64,000 nt of DNA from an uncultured Bacteroidota bacterium (GTDB taxonomy: Bacteria; Bacteroidota; Bacteroidia; Bacteroidales; P3): the NCBI GenBank assembly GCA_902771735.1, contig CACXXO010000009.1, positions 22,206-86,205 of the forward strand, given 5' to 3'. The notes beneath the pieces were generated by a model that worked only from the letters and a program-made list of their open reading frames with translations, was not told where the DNA came from and searched no databases. Positions 43,861 through 56,920 of the stretch are shown piece after piece (position 1 is the stretch's first letter; each line of letters opens with the position of its first letter). The position numbers and the translations under genes were made by a program.

Positions 43861-43938
43861 AAGGTTTAAGGTTTAATGTTTATGGTTTAAGGGTTATGTG
43901 CCCAAACTTTAAACCTTAAACCTTAAATTTTAAACCCC
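43861..43938. repeat. TTAAACC heptamer repeats with inverted halves
   Basis: GGTTTAA-type units (43862-43892) face TTTAAACC-type units (43909-43938), so the region can fold into a long AT-rich hairpin between the tRNA and ruvX. It fills the gap completely. Similar repeats are at 15687 and 52010. Confidence 0.7.
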
Positions 43939-43941
43939 AAA

Positions 43942-44370
43942 ATGATGGGCAGAATAATGGCCATAGACTACGGAAAAGTGCGCACGGGGTTGGCAGTGAC
44001 CGACCCCGTGCGCATTATTGCCACCGCGCTGACAACGGTGGACACCCCTACTCTGCTCCCTTATATTAAAGAATATTGCGCGCGAGAAGAAGTGGACATT
44101 TTTGTTGTGGGAATCGCCAAACATATGGACAACAGCCCCTCGGAGTCGATGCAATATATAGAACCTTTTGTCAAGCAGTTGGCCAAAACTTTCCCTGACA
44201 AGGAGATTGCCCGGGTTGATGAGCGTTTCACTTCGAAGATGGCTTTTCAGACCATGATTGACAGTGGACTGAAGAAAAAGCAGCGGCGCGACAAGGGCAT
44301 GATTGACCAGATTGCCGCGACACTGATTCTGCAAACCTATATGAACACAATAAACAACAGAACGATATGA
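43942..44370 (+). CDS. ruvX: YqgF/RuvX-family putative pre-16S rRNA nuclease
   Basis: A 142-residue RNase H-fold protein, thought to process the 5' end of 16S rRNA or to act as a Holliday junction resolvase-like nuclease. It shows IMAIDYGKVRTGLAVTD, VVGIAKHMDNSPS, RVDERFTSKMA and KGMIDQIAATLIL, giving the usual acidic residues. The start could be 43942 or 43945. The stop overlaps the def start by four bases (ATGA). Confidence 0.88.
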   Translation: MMGRIMAIDYGKVRTGLAVTDPVRIIATALTTVDTPTLLPYIKEYCAREEVDIFVVGIAKHMDNSPSESMQYIEPFVKQLAKTFPDKEIARVDERFTSKMAFQTMIDSGLKKKQRRDKGMIDQIAATLILQTYMNTINNRTI

Positions 44371-44924
44371 TTTTACCCATTGTGGGATATGGGCATCCCA
44401 CGCTGCGCAAAATAGCGCAGCCCATCACCAAAGACTATCCCAACCTCAAGGAGCTCGTTGCCAACATGTACGAGACCATGTATGCCGCCGACGGCGTGGG
44501 ACTTGCCGCCCCACAAGTCGACTTATCCATTCGCGTGGTTGTCATCGGATTTCGCCCCTATGACGAGAAGACCAACACCTATGGTGAGCCCACCGAAGAG
44601 CATACTCTGATCAACCCTGAGATTCTCTCCTTTGGCGAGAAGAAAGACTGGTTCAACGAAGGTTGCCTAAGTGTACCCGAAATCCATGAGGATGTGTTAC
44701 GCCCCACTTCGCTACGCCTGCGTTGGTATGACGAGGACTGGCAGCTGCACGAAGAAGACATCGACGGTTTCTTCGCACGTGTCACCCAACACGAAGTAGA
44801 CCACCTCGACGGCAAGGTCTTCACCGACCGTTTGAGTTCGCTTCGCCGCACCATGCTCAAGCGCCGACTGAACGATATCGCCAATGGCAAGGTGAGGACA
44901 CACTATAAGATGAAGCGGAAGTGA
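44367..44924 (+). CDS. def: Peptide deformylase
   Basis: A 185-residue metalloenzyme that removes the formyl group from new proteins. All three motifs are present: GVGLAAPQ (43-50), EGCLSVP (metal-ligand Cys about 100) and QHEVDHLDG (His about 142 and 146, catalytic Glu 143). Coupled to ruvX by an ATGA overlap and followed by a lipoprotein gene. Confidence 0.96.
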   Translation: MILPIVGYGHPTLRKIAQPITKDYPNLKELVANMYETMYAADGVGLAAPQVDLSIRVVVIGFRPYDEKTNTYGEPTEEHTLINPEILSFGEKKDWFNEGCLSVPEIHEDVLRPTSLRLRWYDEDWQLHEEDIDGFFARVTQHEVDHLDGKVFTDRLSSLRRTMLKRRLNDIANGKVRTHYKMKRK

Positions 44925-44959
44925 TTTCTTAGTTATCGATTAAAGCTTAATAATCATAT

Positions 44960-45478
44960 ATGAAAAAGATTGCTATAATTACCCTTGGTGCATTGATTGC
45001 CCTATCATGTGGCCACAAAGTCGAAACACCCGACCACGACGCCCTTATCGACTCCATCAGCAACGAGGAACAAAACCTGACTCGTTTTGCCGTCGGTACC
45101 GACACAGCCAAGGCCAACCACATTATCGCCCTCTACAATCTGTTTGTCGAAAACTTCCCGGAAGACAGTTTGGCGCCCATTTACATGTTGCGCACCGCCG
45201 AAGTACAAATCAACACCGGCAACTTTGAAGATGGCATCAACTCGCTTGACAGTATCATGGCCCTCTATCCTGGCTTTGAGGACATAGCCATGTGCCAATT
45301 CATGAAAGGGAAAGCCTACGAAGACAACCAGCAATATGACTTGGCACGCGAAGCATACGGAGAGTTCGTGGAGAACTATCCCGACCATGTGCTCGCCGCC
45401 GACACCCGAAAGATGCTCCCGCTCATCGGACTCACCCCTGAAGAACAACTGGAAGCCATACAGGCAAAAAAACGATAA
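44960..45478 (+). CDS. TPR-like lipoprotein
   Basis: A 172-residue protein with a lipoprotein signal (MKKIAIITLGALIALSCGH; cysteine 17) and helical repeats in the rest: HIIALYNLFVENFPEDSLAP, YMLRTAEVQINTGNFEDGIN and QYDLAREAYGEFVENYPDHV, similar to the YbgF/BamD type TPR. Probably periplasmic and bound to the outer or inner membrane. It lies nine bases before the PPDK-like gene, so they may share a role, though this is unproven. Confidence 0.75.
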   Translation: MKKIAIITLGALIALSCGHKVETPDHDALIDSISNEEQNLTRFAVGTDTAKANHIIALYNLFVENFPEDSLAPIYMLRTAEVQINTGNFEDGINSLDSIMALYPGFEDIAMCQFMKGKAYEDNQQYDLAREAYGEFVENYPDHVLAADTRKMLPLIGLTPEEQLEAIQAKKR

Positions 45479-45487
45479 AAAAGAGTC

Positions 45488-48151
45488 ATGGAAATTAGTC
45501 GGTTCCGCATCAGGGCAAGCTACCCTAACTTCTATATGGTGACACTCTATGCCCGCGAGGGCCGAGAAATTTTCGACCACGACAGCGAAGACCCTGCCAA
45601 CAAACTGGAAGGCAACAAGCCCGGCACCGTCATCTATCGTTTGAAAGGCGATGAAGAAACCGCCCGCGAGTTTCCCCCTCGTTGGTACGACATGTACCAA
45701 TTGCTGAAACTGCGTGATGCTGAGCAGGTACGTTTTCTCGAGTTACTTCTCGCCGAACATGACGGACAACTCACCGCTGATGAACGCAACACGTTGGAGG
45801 ATATCCGCGACACTTTCCGCCGCCAATGTATCGACTTTGTTCGGGAGAACCCCTTGTACGACTCCGACGAACTCATCACCACCCTTACCGCAACTGCCGA
45901 CTTTACCGACGAAGCCATCAGCTATAAAGGGCACATGCTCCTCGATTTGACGCGGAACTGCTATCCTGTACCCGATTTTGTTATCCTTACAGCAAAATCA
46001 TTCAACAATCCAGAACACCTGCCCGAACTTCTTCAGAAAGCCATCCACAATCTGGAGATAATGACCAACTGCAAGCTCGGTGACGTACGCAATCCACTTG
46101 TCTTCGCCATCCGCTGCGCCATGCCGCAATATATCCCTGGTTTGATGCCCACATTGCTCAACATCGGAGTAACAAGAACTTCGTATCAAGCTTTGAAAGC
46201 CAATTTCGCCCCAGGGATGGCCAACCGAGTATATCTCAGCACTCTTCACACACTCTGCGAGATGCTGGGACTGGACCATCGATACAATGCCTCTGATATC
46301 AAGCTCTCCGTCGATGACCAACACATACGTATCGCCAAGTTAGAAGGTAAAATTCTTGCCGCCGGCGAAGAAAAACTCATCACTGACGCCCACTACCAAG
46401 CCTTGCGTCTCACCCAGTTTGTACGCCAATTCTACCTCAACAACCCCGACCTTATCCTCACTTTCATGCAGGGAAAGCAAGCCTACCCGAGCCTTATCCT
46501 GCAGCGCATGGTATGGACTATCGGCAACGACGAAAGCTATCCCGGAGTGCTCTATAGCCGACACTCACGCACTGGCGAAGGCAAACAGATAGAAAGTTAT
46601 CGCAATATCTTCGGCGAGGAGATTATGACCGGCGATGTCACCACCGAAGATAGCGCCTATACAAACCGAAACGAAATCCGCAAAAAATTTCCGGCAGTAT
46701 ATCACTTCGACCCTTTGCTGAAGAAATTGGAGAGCAGATACAAGACTCCTGTCACCATTGAGTTTGCTGTCGAAAGCCGTCCTCATGAACTAAGCCTCTT
46801 TTCGGTACTTCAACTCAACGCCTCCGAGATGACCGGTCGTGCAGCCCTTATCTCTGCCATCGACATGCTTGGAGAAGGATTGATTGCCGACCATTATGTC
46901 CTCGACCTCATCAAACCATACCACCTTCGTCAGATAGTATCCGCCTCTATAGACGACAAAACCATCTCGGAACTCGAATTCTTTGGCCACGGATTAAGTG
47001 TGTTGCCACGCACCGCCATTTCGGCACGAATGTGCTTCTCGGTGGCCAAGGCCCACGAATACAAAAGCAAGGGCGAGCGTGTGTGTCTCTGCCAAAGTCA
47101 TTTTGTGCCGCAAGACACCATTACCCTCAACGAACTCGACGCCATACTCTCGATGATGCCCGCCGCCATCCATGTTGTCACCGCCTGTCGCGGCTATGGT
47201 ATTCCCGCTTTCATGGATCTCCAATCCTATGGCATCCACATCAATGGCAACACCATTGTCAATGCCGAAGGTCGCACCATTGCAGAAGGAGAAATGATCA
47301 CTGTTAGTTCCAAACGGCAGAGCATTTATAAAGGACAGGCCGCTTTCAAACCTGCCAGATTCACTAAATATCTTGAAGGCGCCGACGTAGAACTCAATGA
47401 CGAGGAGAAAATTTTCTTCCATCGCATGAAAGAGGCCTACGAGAAATATCAACAGATTGTCACCTCCAACGAGGTATCTTATATCAGCGACATCAGTAAA
47501 CTGGCGCGACTCATCCGATGCAATTTACAGAACCAACCCAAAAAAGCTGCTGCCATCGTCAACACCTGGTTCGAGCAACACCCGGGAGACTACGTTGAAG
47601 GAGTACTGCAAAGTCGCATGGGTGACCATAACGACCAAGGACGCCTTTTCGACCACCTCACCACCAGCAACAAAGTGGAACTCTTCCGTCGCTTATATGC
47701 ACATTGCCGCAAGCGCAACATCTCAGGGCTCACAGCAGGAAGCTTCATGATTGGGCGTTTTGTAGCCCGTCCTCTGCCACGTAAGATGTGGAACAGTCTT
47801 TCCGACACCATCGTGGCTTTCCTCATGAACGAATACGTGCTCTATGAAAAATACCAACAAGTGTTGCAGGAAGTAGGTGAAATCAAACTCGCACGTGCCC
47901 ACTCGCGCATCGAGACCGAAGGCATCGACAACATGGTGGTACGCAACTTCGACATGAATAACTTCGTGCCGCTGCTCTACTCACAGCACGATTGGCAACA
48001 AGTTGCCCATGAATTGGAGCAAATGGAGCATCAAGACAATACACACCTTTTCATTGAGATGCTGAGCCGTCCTGTCGAAGAGATTTTCGACCTGAAAACA
48101 CCGTGGAAAGCCAGCATCATACAAGATATTTTGAAGAAATCGGAGGAATAA
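45488..48151 (+). CDS. PPDK N-terminal-like protein with altered catalytic motifs
   Basis: An 887-residue cytoplasmic protein. Residues about 145-470 follow the ATP-grasp domain of pyruvate phosphate dikinase: TRNCYPVPDFVILTA, GDVRNPLVFAIRCAMPQYIP (PPDK: GDPxNPLLVSVRSGA), PGVLYSRHSRTGEG (GVAFTRNPSTGE) and TIEFAVES. The next segment fits the swivelling domain (HGLSVLPRTAISARM, GERVCLCQSHFVPQDT), but the GGxTSHAAVVAR loop reads MMPAAIHVVTACRGYG, so the phosphohistidine is not in its place; the LQTR motif reads LQLN. The PEP-binding barrel is missing and replaced by about 235 helical residues. Probably binds nucleotide or acts as a scaffold; function unknown. It ends four bases before a convergent gene. 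Confidence 0.65.
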   Translation: MEISRFRIRASYPNFYMVTLYAREGREIFDHDSEDPANKLEGNKPGTVIYRLKGDEETAREFPPRWYDMYQLLKLRDAEQVRFLELLLAEHDGQLTADERNTLEDIRDTFRRQCIDFVRENPLYDSDELITTLTATADFTDEAISYKGHMLLDLTRNCYPVPDFVILTAKSFNNPEHLPELLQKAIHNLEIMTNCKLGDVRNPLVFAIRCAMPQYIPGLMPTLLNIGVTRTSYQALKANFAPGMANRVYLSTLHTLCEMLGLDHRYNASDIKLSVDDQHIRIAKLEGKILAAGEEKLITDAHYQALRLTQFVRQFYLNNPDLILTFMQGKQAYPSLILQRMVWTIGNDESYPGVLYSRHSRTGEGKQIESYRNIFGEEIMTGDVTTEDSAYTNRNEIRKKFPAVYHFDPLLKKLESRYKTPVTIEFAVESRPHELSLFSVLQLNASEMTGRAALISAIDMLGEGLIADHYVLDLIKPYHLRQIVSASIDDKTISELEFFGHGLSVLPRTAISARMCFSVAKAHEYKSKGERVCLCQSHFVPQDTITLNELDAILSMMPAAIHVVTACRGYGIPAFMDLQSYGIHINGNTIVNAEGRTIAEGEMITVSSKRQSIYKGQAAFKPARFTKYLEGADVELNDEEKIFFHRMKEAYEKYQQIVTSNEVSYISDISKLARLIRCNLQNQPKKAAAIVNTWFEQHPGDYVEGVLQSRMGDHNDQGRLFDHLTTSNKVELFRRLYAHCRKRNISGLTAGSFMIGRFVARPLPRKMWNSLSDTIVAFLMNEYVLYEKYQQVLQEVGEIKLARAHSRIETEGIDNMVVRNFDMNNFVPLLYSQHDWQQVAHELEQMEHQDNTHLFIEMLSRPVEEIFDLKTPWKASIIQDILKKSEE

Positions 48152-48154
48152 CCC

Positions 48155-52007
<3,853 letters not shown>

Positions 52008-52009
52008 TT

Positions 52010-52064
52010 TAAACCTTAAACATTAAACCATTAACCCTAAACCTTAAACCCTAAACCTCAAACC
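52010..52064. repeat. TTAAACC heptamer repeats, telomere-like
   Basis: Units ACCTTAA, ACATTAA, CCCTAA, ACCTTAA, ACCCTAA and ACCTCAA follow in near tandem with a seven-base period between the dapF and dnaX 3' parts. Same family as 15687 and 43861. Confidence 0.72.
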
Positions 52065-52065
52065 A

Positions 52066-52506
52066 TCAATAATCAATCATCGGGAACAACTTCCTTAGCT
52101 CCGCAAGCTTCGGATTTTGCTCCACCATGGCGCTATACTTGTCCTCGGGCGAGTATATCACCTCGTCCTTGCTGACAAACAACGGGTTCACCTTGCAATC
52201 CAGCATCTTCATTCCCGTCTTCTCTCGCAGGAACTCCATGACGTCAATCTTGTGCGGCTTGAACTCCTCATGGAACGACACCGATTGCGCGTCGACCTCG
52301 AAACACCCTTGTTTCTCTCCCAAGTGAGGAACTGCTTCCGCCAACAAATCCTGCAGTCCCAGCCTCTCGCCCGCCTCTTGCCAGTACATCGCCAGGTCCT
52401 CTTCTGTCAGCGGTTTCACCTCCACGGCGATGTGATGAACCGGCTCCACCTTGGTCTGCGCCACCTTGATAGAGATGCCGCCCAGCGGCGGCACATTAAG
52501 GTTCAC
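52066..52506 (-). CDS. DnaX tau C-terminal part, separated from dnaX by an in-frame TAG
   Basis: About 146 residues (from the GTG at 52506; the frame is open from 52644). The end KYSAMVEQNPKLAELRKLF and the segment LTEEDLAMYWQEAGERLGLQ resemble the C-terminal end of Bacteroidota DNA polymerase III tau, which binds the polymerase alpha subunit and helicase. The frame is the same as that of the upstream dnaX part; only one TAG (52645-52647) separates them. Without readthrough it could be expressed from the GTG, but there is no ATG. It could also be the decayed end of a pseudogene. Confidence 0.6.
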   Translation of the reverse strand: MNLNVPPLGGISIKVAQTKVEPVHHIAVEVKPLTEEDLAMYWQEAGERLGLQDLLAEAVPHLGEKQGCFEVDAQSVSFHEEFKPHKIDVMEFLREKTGMKMLDCKVNPLFVSKDEVIYSPEDKYSAMVEQNPKLAELRKLFPMIDY

Positions 52507-52518
52507 CTTCGGTGCCTC

Positions 52519-52593
52519 ATGTAGAGACGCAGCCTGCTGCGTCTCCTTGAGGGCAGGTGCCTCTTGCTGAGACGCGGCGGGCCGCGTCTCTAC
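52519..52593. repeat. GAGACGCGG palindromic repeat pair inside the dnaX linker
   Basis: Two foldback copies, GTAGAGACGCAGC..GCTGCGTCTC and GAGACGCGGC..GCCGCGTCTCTAC, lie within the frame joining the dnaX part to its tau-like tail and would be translated as SVETRPAASQQ and KETQQAASLH. Same family as 8550 and 25927. Confidence 0.75.
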
Positions 52594-52644
52594 AGACGTG
52601 TTTTGTGTTGTATCCGTGCCTGCCCTTTCGGGACTTCTTGCAAT

Positions 52645-53748
52645 CTATCCCTGCGTCATCAAGGCCGTGGCCATCTTCATCAGGCACACCTCGACAAACA
52701 AGTTCTTGTTATTCGCCTCGCGAAACCGATACTCATAGTCGGAGGCTGTATTCAACCAGCCCAGCAATGCCGGCAGGCCACATCCTTGCGCCTGTACGCC
52801 GTAGCGCTGTCGCAGTGCCGCGCCGCCGTCGATGAGCTGAAGCGTCATCGGGTCGAGACTGACCATCAGATTCCGCAGGTGCTCACACAGACCCGTCAGG
52901 AAATGCTGCCCACCGAAGCCCTTGCCAATCACCTCCTGATAGAGCAACAGCGCTCCGCTCAGGTTGCCGGCCTTCAGAAAATCGACCAGCTTGAAATAAT
53001 AATCCGAATCCAGCACATTCAGGTTCTCCAGCACCCCCTGATAGGTGAGCTGCCCCTGGGTGAAGTTGACCAACTGGTCGAAAATCGACAGCGCATCGCG
53101 CAGTCCGCCCTCGGCCTTGCGGGCTATCACCTCCAGGGCACCTTCCTCGTATTTCACCCCCTCGCTGTCGGCCACATATTTCAAATGCTTCACAATATCC
53201 TCGTTCTCAATCCGCTTGAAGTCGAACACCTGGCAACGGCTCAGAATCGTGGGAATAATCTTGTGCTTCTCGGTGGTGGCGAGGATAAACTTCGCGTATG
53301 CCGGCGGCTCCTCGAGAGTTTTCAGGAAAGCATTGAATGCCGCCTGGCTCAGCATGTGCACCTCATCGATGATGTAGACCTTGTACTTGCCCGTTTGCGG
53401 CGGGATATACACCTGCTTCACCAGATCTCGCATATTATCCACCGAATTGTTCGAGGCCGCGTCCAGCTCGAAGATGCTCATCGAAGCACCCTCGTTGAAC
53501 GAGCGGCAGCTCTCGCACTCGTTGCATGCCTCGCCGTCCGCCGTCCGATGCTCGCAATTGATTGTCTTTGCCAAAATTCGGGCGCACGTCGTCTTACCCA
53601 CTCCCCTGGGACCGCAAAACAGAAACGCCTGCGGCAGCTGTCCAGTCGCTATCGCGTTCTTCAGCGTCCGCGTGATATGTTCCTGCCCCACAACACTCGC
53701 AAAAGTCGTCGGACGATACTTCCTTGCCGAAACTACAAAATTATCCAT
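52645..53748 (-). CDS. dnaX: DNA polymerase III gamma/tau, clamp-loader part
   Basis: A 367-residue clamp-loader ATPase. Walker A GPRGVGKTT (46-54), four zinc-binding cysteines (C65, C75, C78, C81), Walker B IIDEVHMLS, and the SRC motif ILSRCQVFDF are all present, followed by collar domain III to residue ~365. The frame ends with TAG at 52645-52647, right after domain III (MKMATALMTQG), giving a gamma-sized product, and continues open in the same frame to 52066 with a tau-like end. A promoter -7 box is at 53810-53817. It is unclear whether this is programmed readthrough, a split gene or a nonsense mutation. Confidence 0.9.
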   Translation of the reverse strand: MDNFVVSARKYRPTTFASVVGQEHITRTLKNAIATGQLPQAFLFCGPRGVGKTTCARILAKTINCEHRTADGEACNECESCRSFNEGASMSIFELDAASNNSVDNMRDLVKQVYIPPQTGKYKVYIIDEVHMLSQAAFNAFLKTLEEPPAYAKFILATTEKHKIIPTILSRCQVFDFKRIENEDIVKHLKYVADSEGVKYEEGALEVIARKAEGGLRDALSIFDQLVNFTQGQLTYQGVLENLNVLDSDYYFKLVDFLKAGNLSGALLLYQEVIGKGFGGQHFLTGLCEHLRNLMVSLDPMTLQLIDGGAALRQRYGVQAQGCGLPALLGWLNTASDYEYRFREANNKNLFVEVCLMKMATALMTQG

Positions 53749-53809
53749 CGTTTTTCTAAACTCCTAATTCTTAATTATTAACTCTTTTTTCTCAATTCTT
53801 TTCTTTCTG

Positions 53810-53817
53810 CAAAGATA
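53810..53817 (-). promoter_or_regulatory. -7 box of dnaX
   Basis: TATCTTTG on the minus strand, an exact TAnnTTTG match 62 bases before the ATG. Confidence 0.62.
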
Positions 53818-53880
53818 AACATTTTCTCGGACATGACAAAATAAAAAAAACGTACCACCACCGTACCTTCTCCATATCAT

Positions 53881-53951
53881 CTCCGACCATGGTCGGACAT
53901 GGGTCGGAGTTGATACGGAGTTGGGTCGGAGTTGATACGGAGTTGATACTA
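53881..53951. repeat. 11-bp-period repeat, diverged copy 5
   Basis: A palindrome TCCGACC-AT-GGTCGGA (53882-53897) is followed by units GGTCGGAGTTG, ATACGGAGTTG, GGTCGGAGTTG, ATACGGAGTTG and ATAC: five steps of exactly 11 bases. The core GGAGTTG is shared with the CTACCAACTCC copies. It lies between dnaX and clpB. Confidence 0.82.
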
Positions 53952-54157
53952 ATTATCAGCCAATTACAAATGTTAAAAAAAGCACTTTTTTCCCAAATTT
54001 GCAAAAAAATAATCCAAATCAACAATTTACTAATTATCAATAAATTATATCATTTTTTTTCCAATTCTATTAACAAAAAGGGAGGGTCACTGCTTCCAGA
54101 CAAGTGAAAGGTCAATCAATAGCCAGCCAAGAATAATCAAAGTGGCATATATATGAC
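53952..54157. other. AT-rich intergenic region, nothing recognised
   Basis: No gene or promoter match found; only poly-A/T runs. Confidence 0.5.
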
Positions 54158-54185
54158 GAGGCCCGCGACGAATGTCGCGGGCCTC
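54158..54185 (-). terminator. Hairpin downstream of clpB
   Basis: GAGGCCCGCGAC-loop-GTCGCGGGCCTC, a 12-bp GC-rich stem 26 bases past the clpB stop, but no T run follows, so termination strength is uncertain. Confidence 0.68.
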
Positions 54186-54210
54186 GATGCTTGGGAAGTG
54201 TGTTGATGTT

Positions 54211-56808
54211 TTACGCCTTGTTGTTCGGATTGTAGAAGACGAACTGGCTGTCGATGACATCGATGATGATGGTCTCGTTGCTGTGAATCTTGCCTTCGAG
54301 GAGCTGGCGGGACATCTCGTTGAGTATCTCGCGCTGTATGACACGTTTCACCGGTCGGGCGCCCATGGCGGGATCGTAGCCCACTTCGGCCAAACGGTTG
54401 ACGGCTTCGTCGGTGGCGCTGATGGTGATGTCGTTCTGCTCCAGCATCTTGGCCACTGCGCGCAACTGGATGCGCACGATGTCCTTGATTTGGTTCTGCG
54501 TCAGCGGCTGGAACATGATAATCTCGTCGATACGGTTCAGGAACTCGGGACGTATCCTCTGCTTCAGCATCTCCATGACAGCCTTCTTGGTCTCGTCGAG
54601 GTCATACTGCGAGGGTACACCGTTCTCCAACTTCTCACGGATGATGTCGGAGCCCATGTTCGAGGTCATGATGATGATGGTGTTCTTGAAGTCGCAAGTA
54701 CGGCCCTTGTTGTCGGTCAGGCGGCCGTCTTCGAGCACCTGCAGCAGGATGTTGAACACGTCGGGGTGAGCCTTCTCAATCTCGTCGAACAGCACGATGG
54801 AGTAGGGTTTGCGGCGCACGGCCTCGGTGAGCTGGCCGCTCTCGTCGTAACCCACATACCCTGGAGGTGCTCCGATGAGTCGCGAGACACTGTGGCGCTC
54901 CTGGTATTCAGACATATCGATACGCACCATCATGTTCTCGTCGTCGAACAGCACTTCGGCGAGGGCTTTGGCCAGCTCGGTCTTGCCGACGCCCGTGGTG
55001 CCGAGGAAGATGAAGGAGCCGATGGGGCGCTTGCCGTCGCTGAGGCCCGCACGCGAACGGCGCACAGCATTGGCGATGACACTGATGGCCTCGTCCTGAC
55101 CCACCACACGCTTGTGAAGCTCGTCCTCGAGGTGCAGCAGCCGCTCACGCTCGCTCTGCAGCATACGCGTCACGGGGATGCCGGTCCACTTGGAGACCAC
55201 TTCGGCAATCTGCTCGCTGTCGACCTCCTCGTTGATCATAGCGTTGTCGGCCTGCATCTGCTTGAGCTGTTCCTTGAGGTCGGAGACCTTCTTCTCGGCC
55301 TCCTTGATGCGGCCGTAGCGCAGTTCGGCCACCTTGCCGTAGTCGCCGGCACGCTCGGCTTGCTCGGCCTCGAACTTGTAGCTTTCGATATTCTTCACCT
55401 CGGCCTGGATGGCCTCCACTATCTGTTTCTCGTTCTGCCAGCGGGCTTTCATCTGGTCGCGCTGCTCGCGCAGGGAACCGAGCTCCTTGTCTATCTGGGC
55501 AATCTTGTCCTGGTCGTTCTCGCGCTTGATGGCTTCGCGCTCAATCTCCAACTGACGGATACGGCGCTCGATTTCATCGAGTTCCTCGGGCACCGAATCG
55601 ATTTCGAGACGCAGCTTGGCGGCAGCCTCGTCGATAAGGTCGATGGCCTTGTCGGGGAGGAAACGGTCGGAGATGTAGCGGTGGCTGAGCTCGGCGGCGG
55701 CGATGATGGCCTCGTCCTTGATACGCACGCGGTGGTGCACCTCGTAGCGCTCCTTCAGGCCACGCAGGATGGAGATGGTGTCGGGCACCGAAGGCTCGTC
55801 GATGAGCACGCTCTGGAACCTACGTTCCAAAGCCTTGTCTTTCTCGAAATACTTCTGGTACTCGGCCAACGTGGTGGCGCCGATGGCGCGCAGCTCACCT
55901 CTTGCCAGTGCGGGCTTGAGGATGTTGGCGGCGTCCATGGCGCCCTCTCCCCCACCGGCACCCACGAGGGTGTGGATTTCGTCGATGAAGAGGATGATTT
56001 CGCCGTCGGCCTCGTTGATTTCGCGGATGACGGATTTGAGTCGCTCCTCGAACTCGCCTTTGTACTTGGCGCCAGCGATAAGAGCACCCATGTCGAGGCT
56101 GTAAATAGTCTTGCTCTTCAGGTTCTCAGCCACGTCGCCGCTGACGATACGCTGCGCCAGACCTTCGGCGATAGCCGTCTTACCCACACCGGGCTCGCCG
56201 ATGAGGATGGGGTTGTTCTTGGTTCGGCGCGAGAGAATCTGCAGCACACGGCGTATCTCGTCGTCACGTCCGATGACGGGGTCGAGTTTGCCAGCCTGAG
56301 CCAGTTGGTTAAGGTTCTTGGCGTACTTGTTCAGGGCGTTCATCGTCTGCTCCTGGTTCTGGCTGGTCACCTTGCTGCCCTTGCGGAGATCCTGGATGGC
56401 GGCGAGGAGGGCTTTCTCATTGACGCCGGCATCTTTCAGCAGCTGGGAGACACGGTCTCTTCCGCTGAGGATGCCCAGCAGCAGGTGCTCCACACTGACG
56501 AACTCGTCGTTCATCTTGGTGGCTCGCTGGCTGGCTGCCACAAGGGCCTGGTTGGCGTCGGAACTGAGATAGACTTGGCCGCCGCTGACGCGAGGCATAG
56601 AGTTTAAGATTTCATCCACCTGCTGCGTCAAGCGGGGGATGTTGACCTCCATCTTCTTGAGGAGGTAGGGCGTCACATTCTCGTCTTCCGAGAGGAGCCC
56701 TTTGAGCAGGTGGGCCGTCTCGATGGCGGGGTGCTGCCCTCCGAGGGCAATCTCCTGCGCCTTCTGTACGGCCTCCTGCGCTTTGATTGTGAACTTGTCT
56801 AAGGTCAT
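54211..56808 (-). CDS. clpB: ATP-dependent disaggregase ClpB
   Basis: An 865-residue Hsp100 chaperone that works with DnaK to dissolve protein aggregates. N-terminal Clp_N repeats ([18 protein letters not shown]), first AAA domain with [15 protein letters not shown], the coiled-coil middle domain with long K/E-rich helices, second AAA domain with [18 protein letters not shown] and the D2 region are present. The start ATG at 56808 ([14 protein letters not shown]) is chosen; the frame open up to 56865 gives no family-like sequence. A long antisense frame is just its shadow. Confidence 0.97.
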   Translation of the reverse strand: MTLDKFTIKAQEAVQKAQEIALGGQHPAIETAHLLKGLLSEDENVTPYLLKKMEVNIPRLTQQVDEILNSMPRVSGGQVYLSSDANQALVAASQRATKMNDEFVSVEHLLLGILSGRDRVSQLLKDAGVNEKALLAAIQDLRKGSKVTSQNQEQTMNALNKYAKNLNQLAQAGKLDPVIGRDDEIRRVLQILSRRTKNNPILIGEPGVGKTAIAEGLAQRIVSGDVAENLKSKTIYSLDMGALIAGAKYKGEFEERLKSVIREINEADGEIILFIDEIHTLVGAGGGEGAMDAANILKPALARGELRAIGATTLAEYQKYFEKDKALERRFQSVLIDEPSVPDTISILRGLKERYEVHHRVRIKDEAIIAAAELSHRYISDRFLPDKAIDLIDEAAAKLRLEIDSVPEELDEIERRIRQLEIEREAIKRENDQDKIAQIDKELGSLREQRDQMKARWQNEKQIVEAIQAEVKNIESYKFEAEQAERAGDYGKVAELRYGRIKEAEKKVSDLKEQLKQMQADNAMINEEVDSEQIAEVVSKWTGIPVTRMLQSERERLLHLEDELHKRVVGQDEAISVIANAVRRSRAGLSDGKRPIGSFIFLGTTGVGKTELAKALAEVLFDDENMMVRIDMSEYQERHSVSRLIGAPPGYVGYDESGQLTEAVRRKPYSIVLFDEIEKAHPDVFNILLQVLEDGRLTDNKGRTCDFKNTIIIMTSNMGSDIIREKLENGVPSQYDLDETKKAVMEMLKQRIRPEFLNRIDEIIMFQPLTQNQIKDIVRIQLRAVAKMLEQNDITISATDEAVNRLAEVGYDPAMGARPVKRVIQREILNEMSRQLLEGKIHSNETIIIDVIDSQFVFYNPNNKA

Positions 56809-56872
56809 AGTTATTTGGTTTTTAATTTTGTTTTTCAATGACACCCTCGGCAACAACCATACCAAACAGAAA

Positions 56873-56893
56873 GGACTGCCAAAATGGCAGTCC
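56873..56893 (-). terminator. Terminator of adk
   Basis: GGACTGCCA-loop-TGGCAGTCC followed on the minus strand by TTTCTGTTT. Confidence 0.75.
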
Positions 56894-56920
56894 CCGTGTC
56901 AGTTCTTGGGAGAGGTTCAG

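Noticed and set aside
54172-56607. 811-residue open frame opposite clpB
   Set aside because: Antisense shadow of clpB; no start context or family features.
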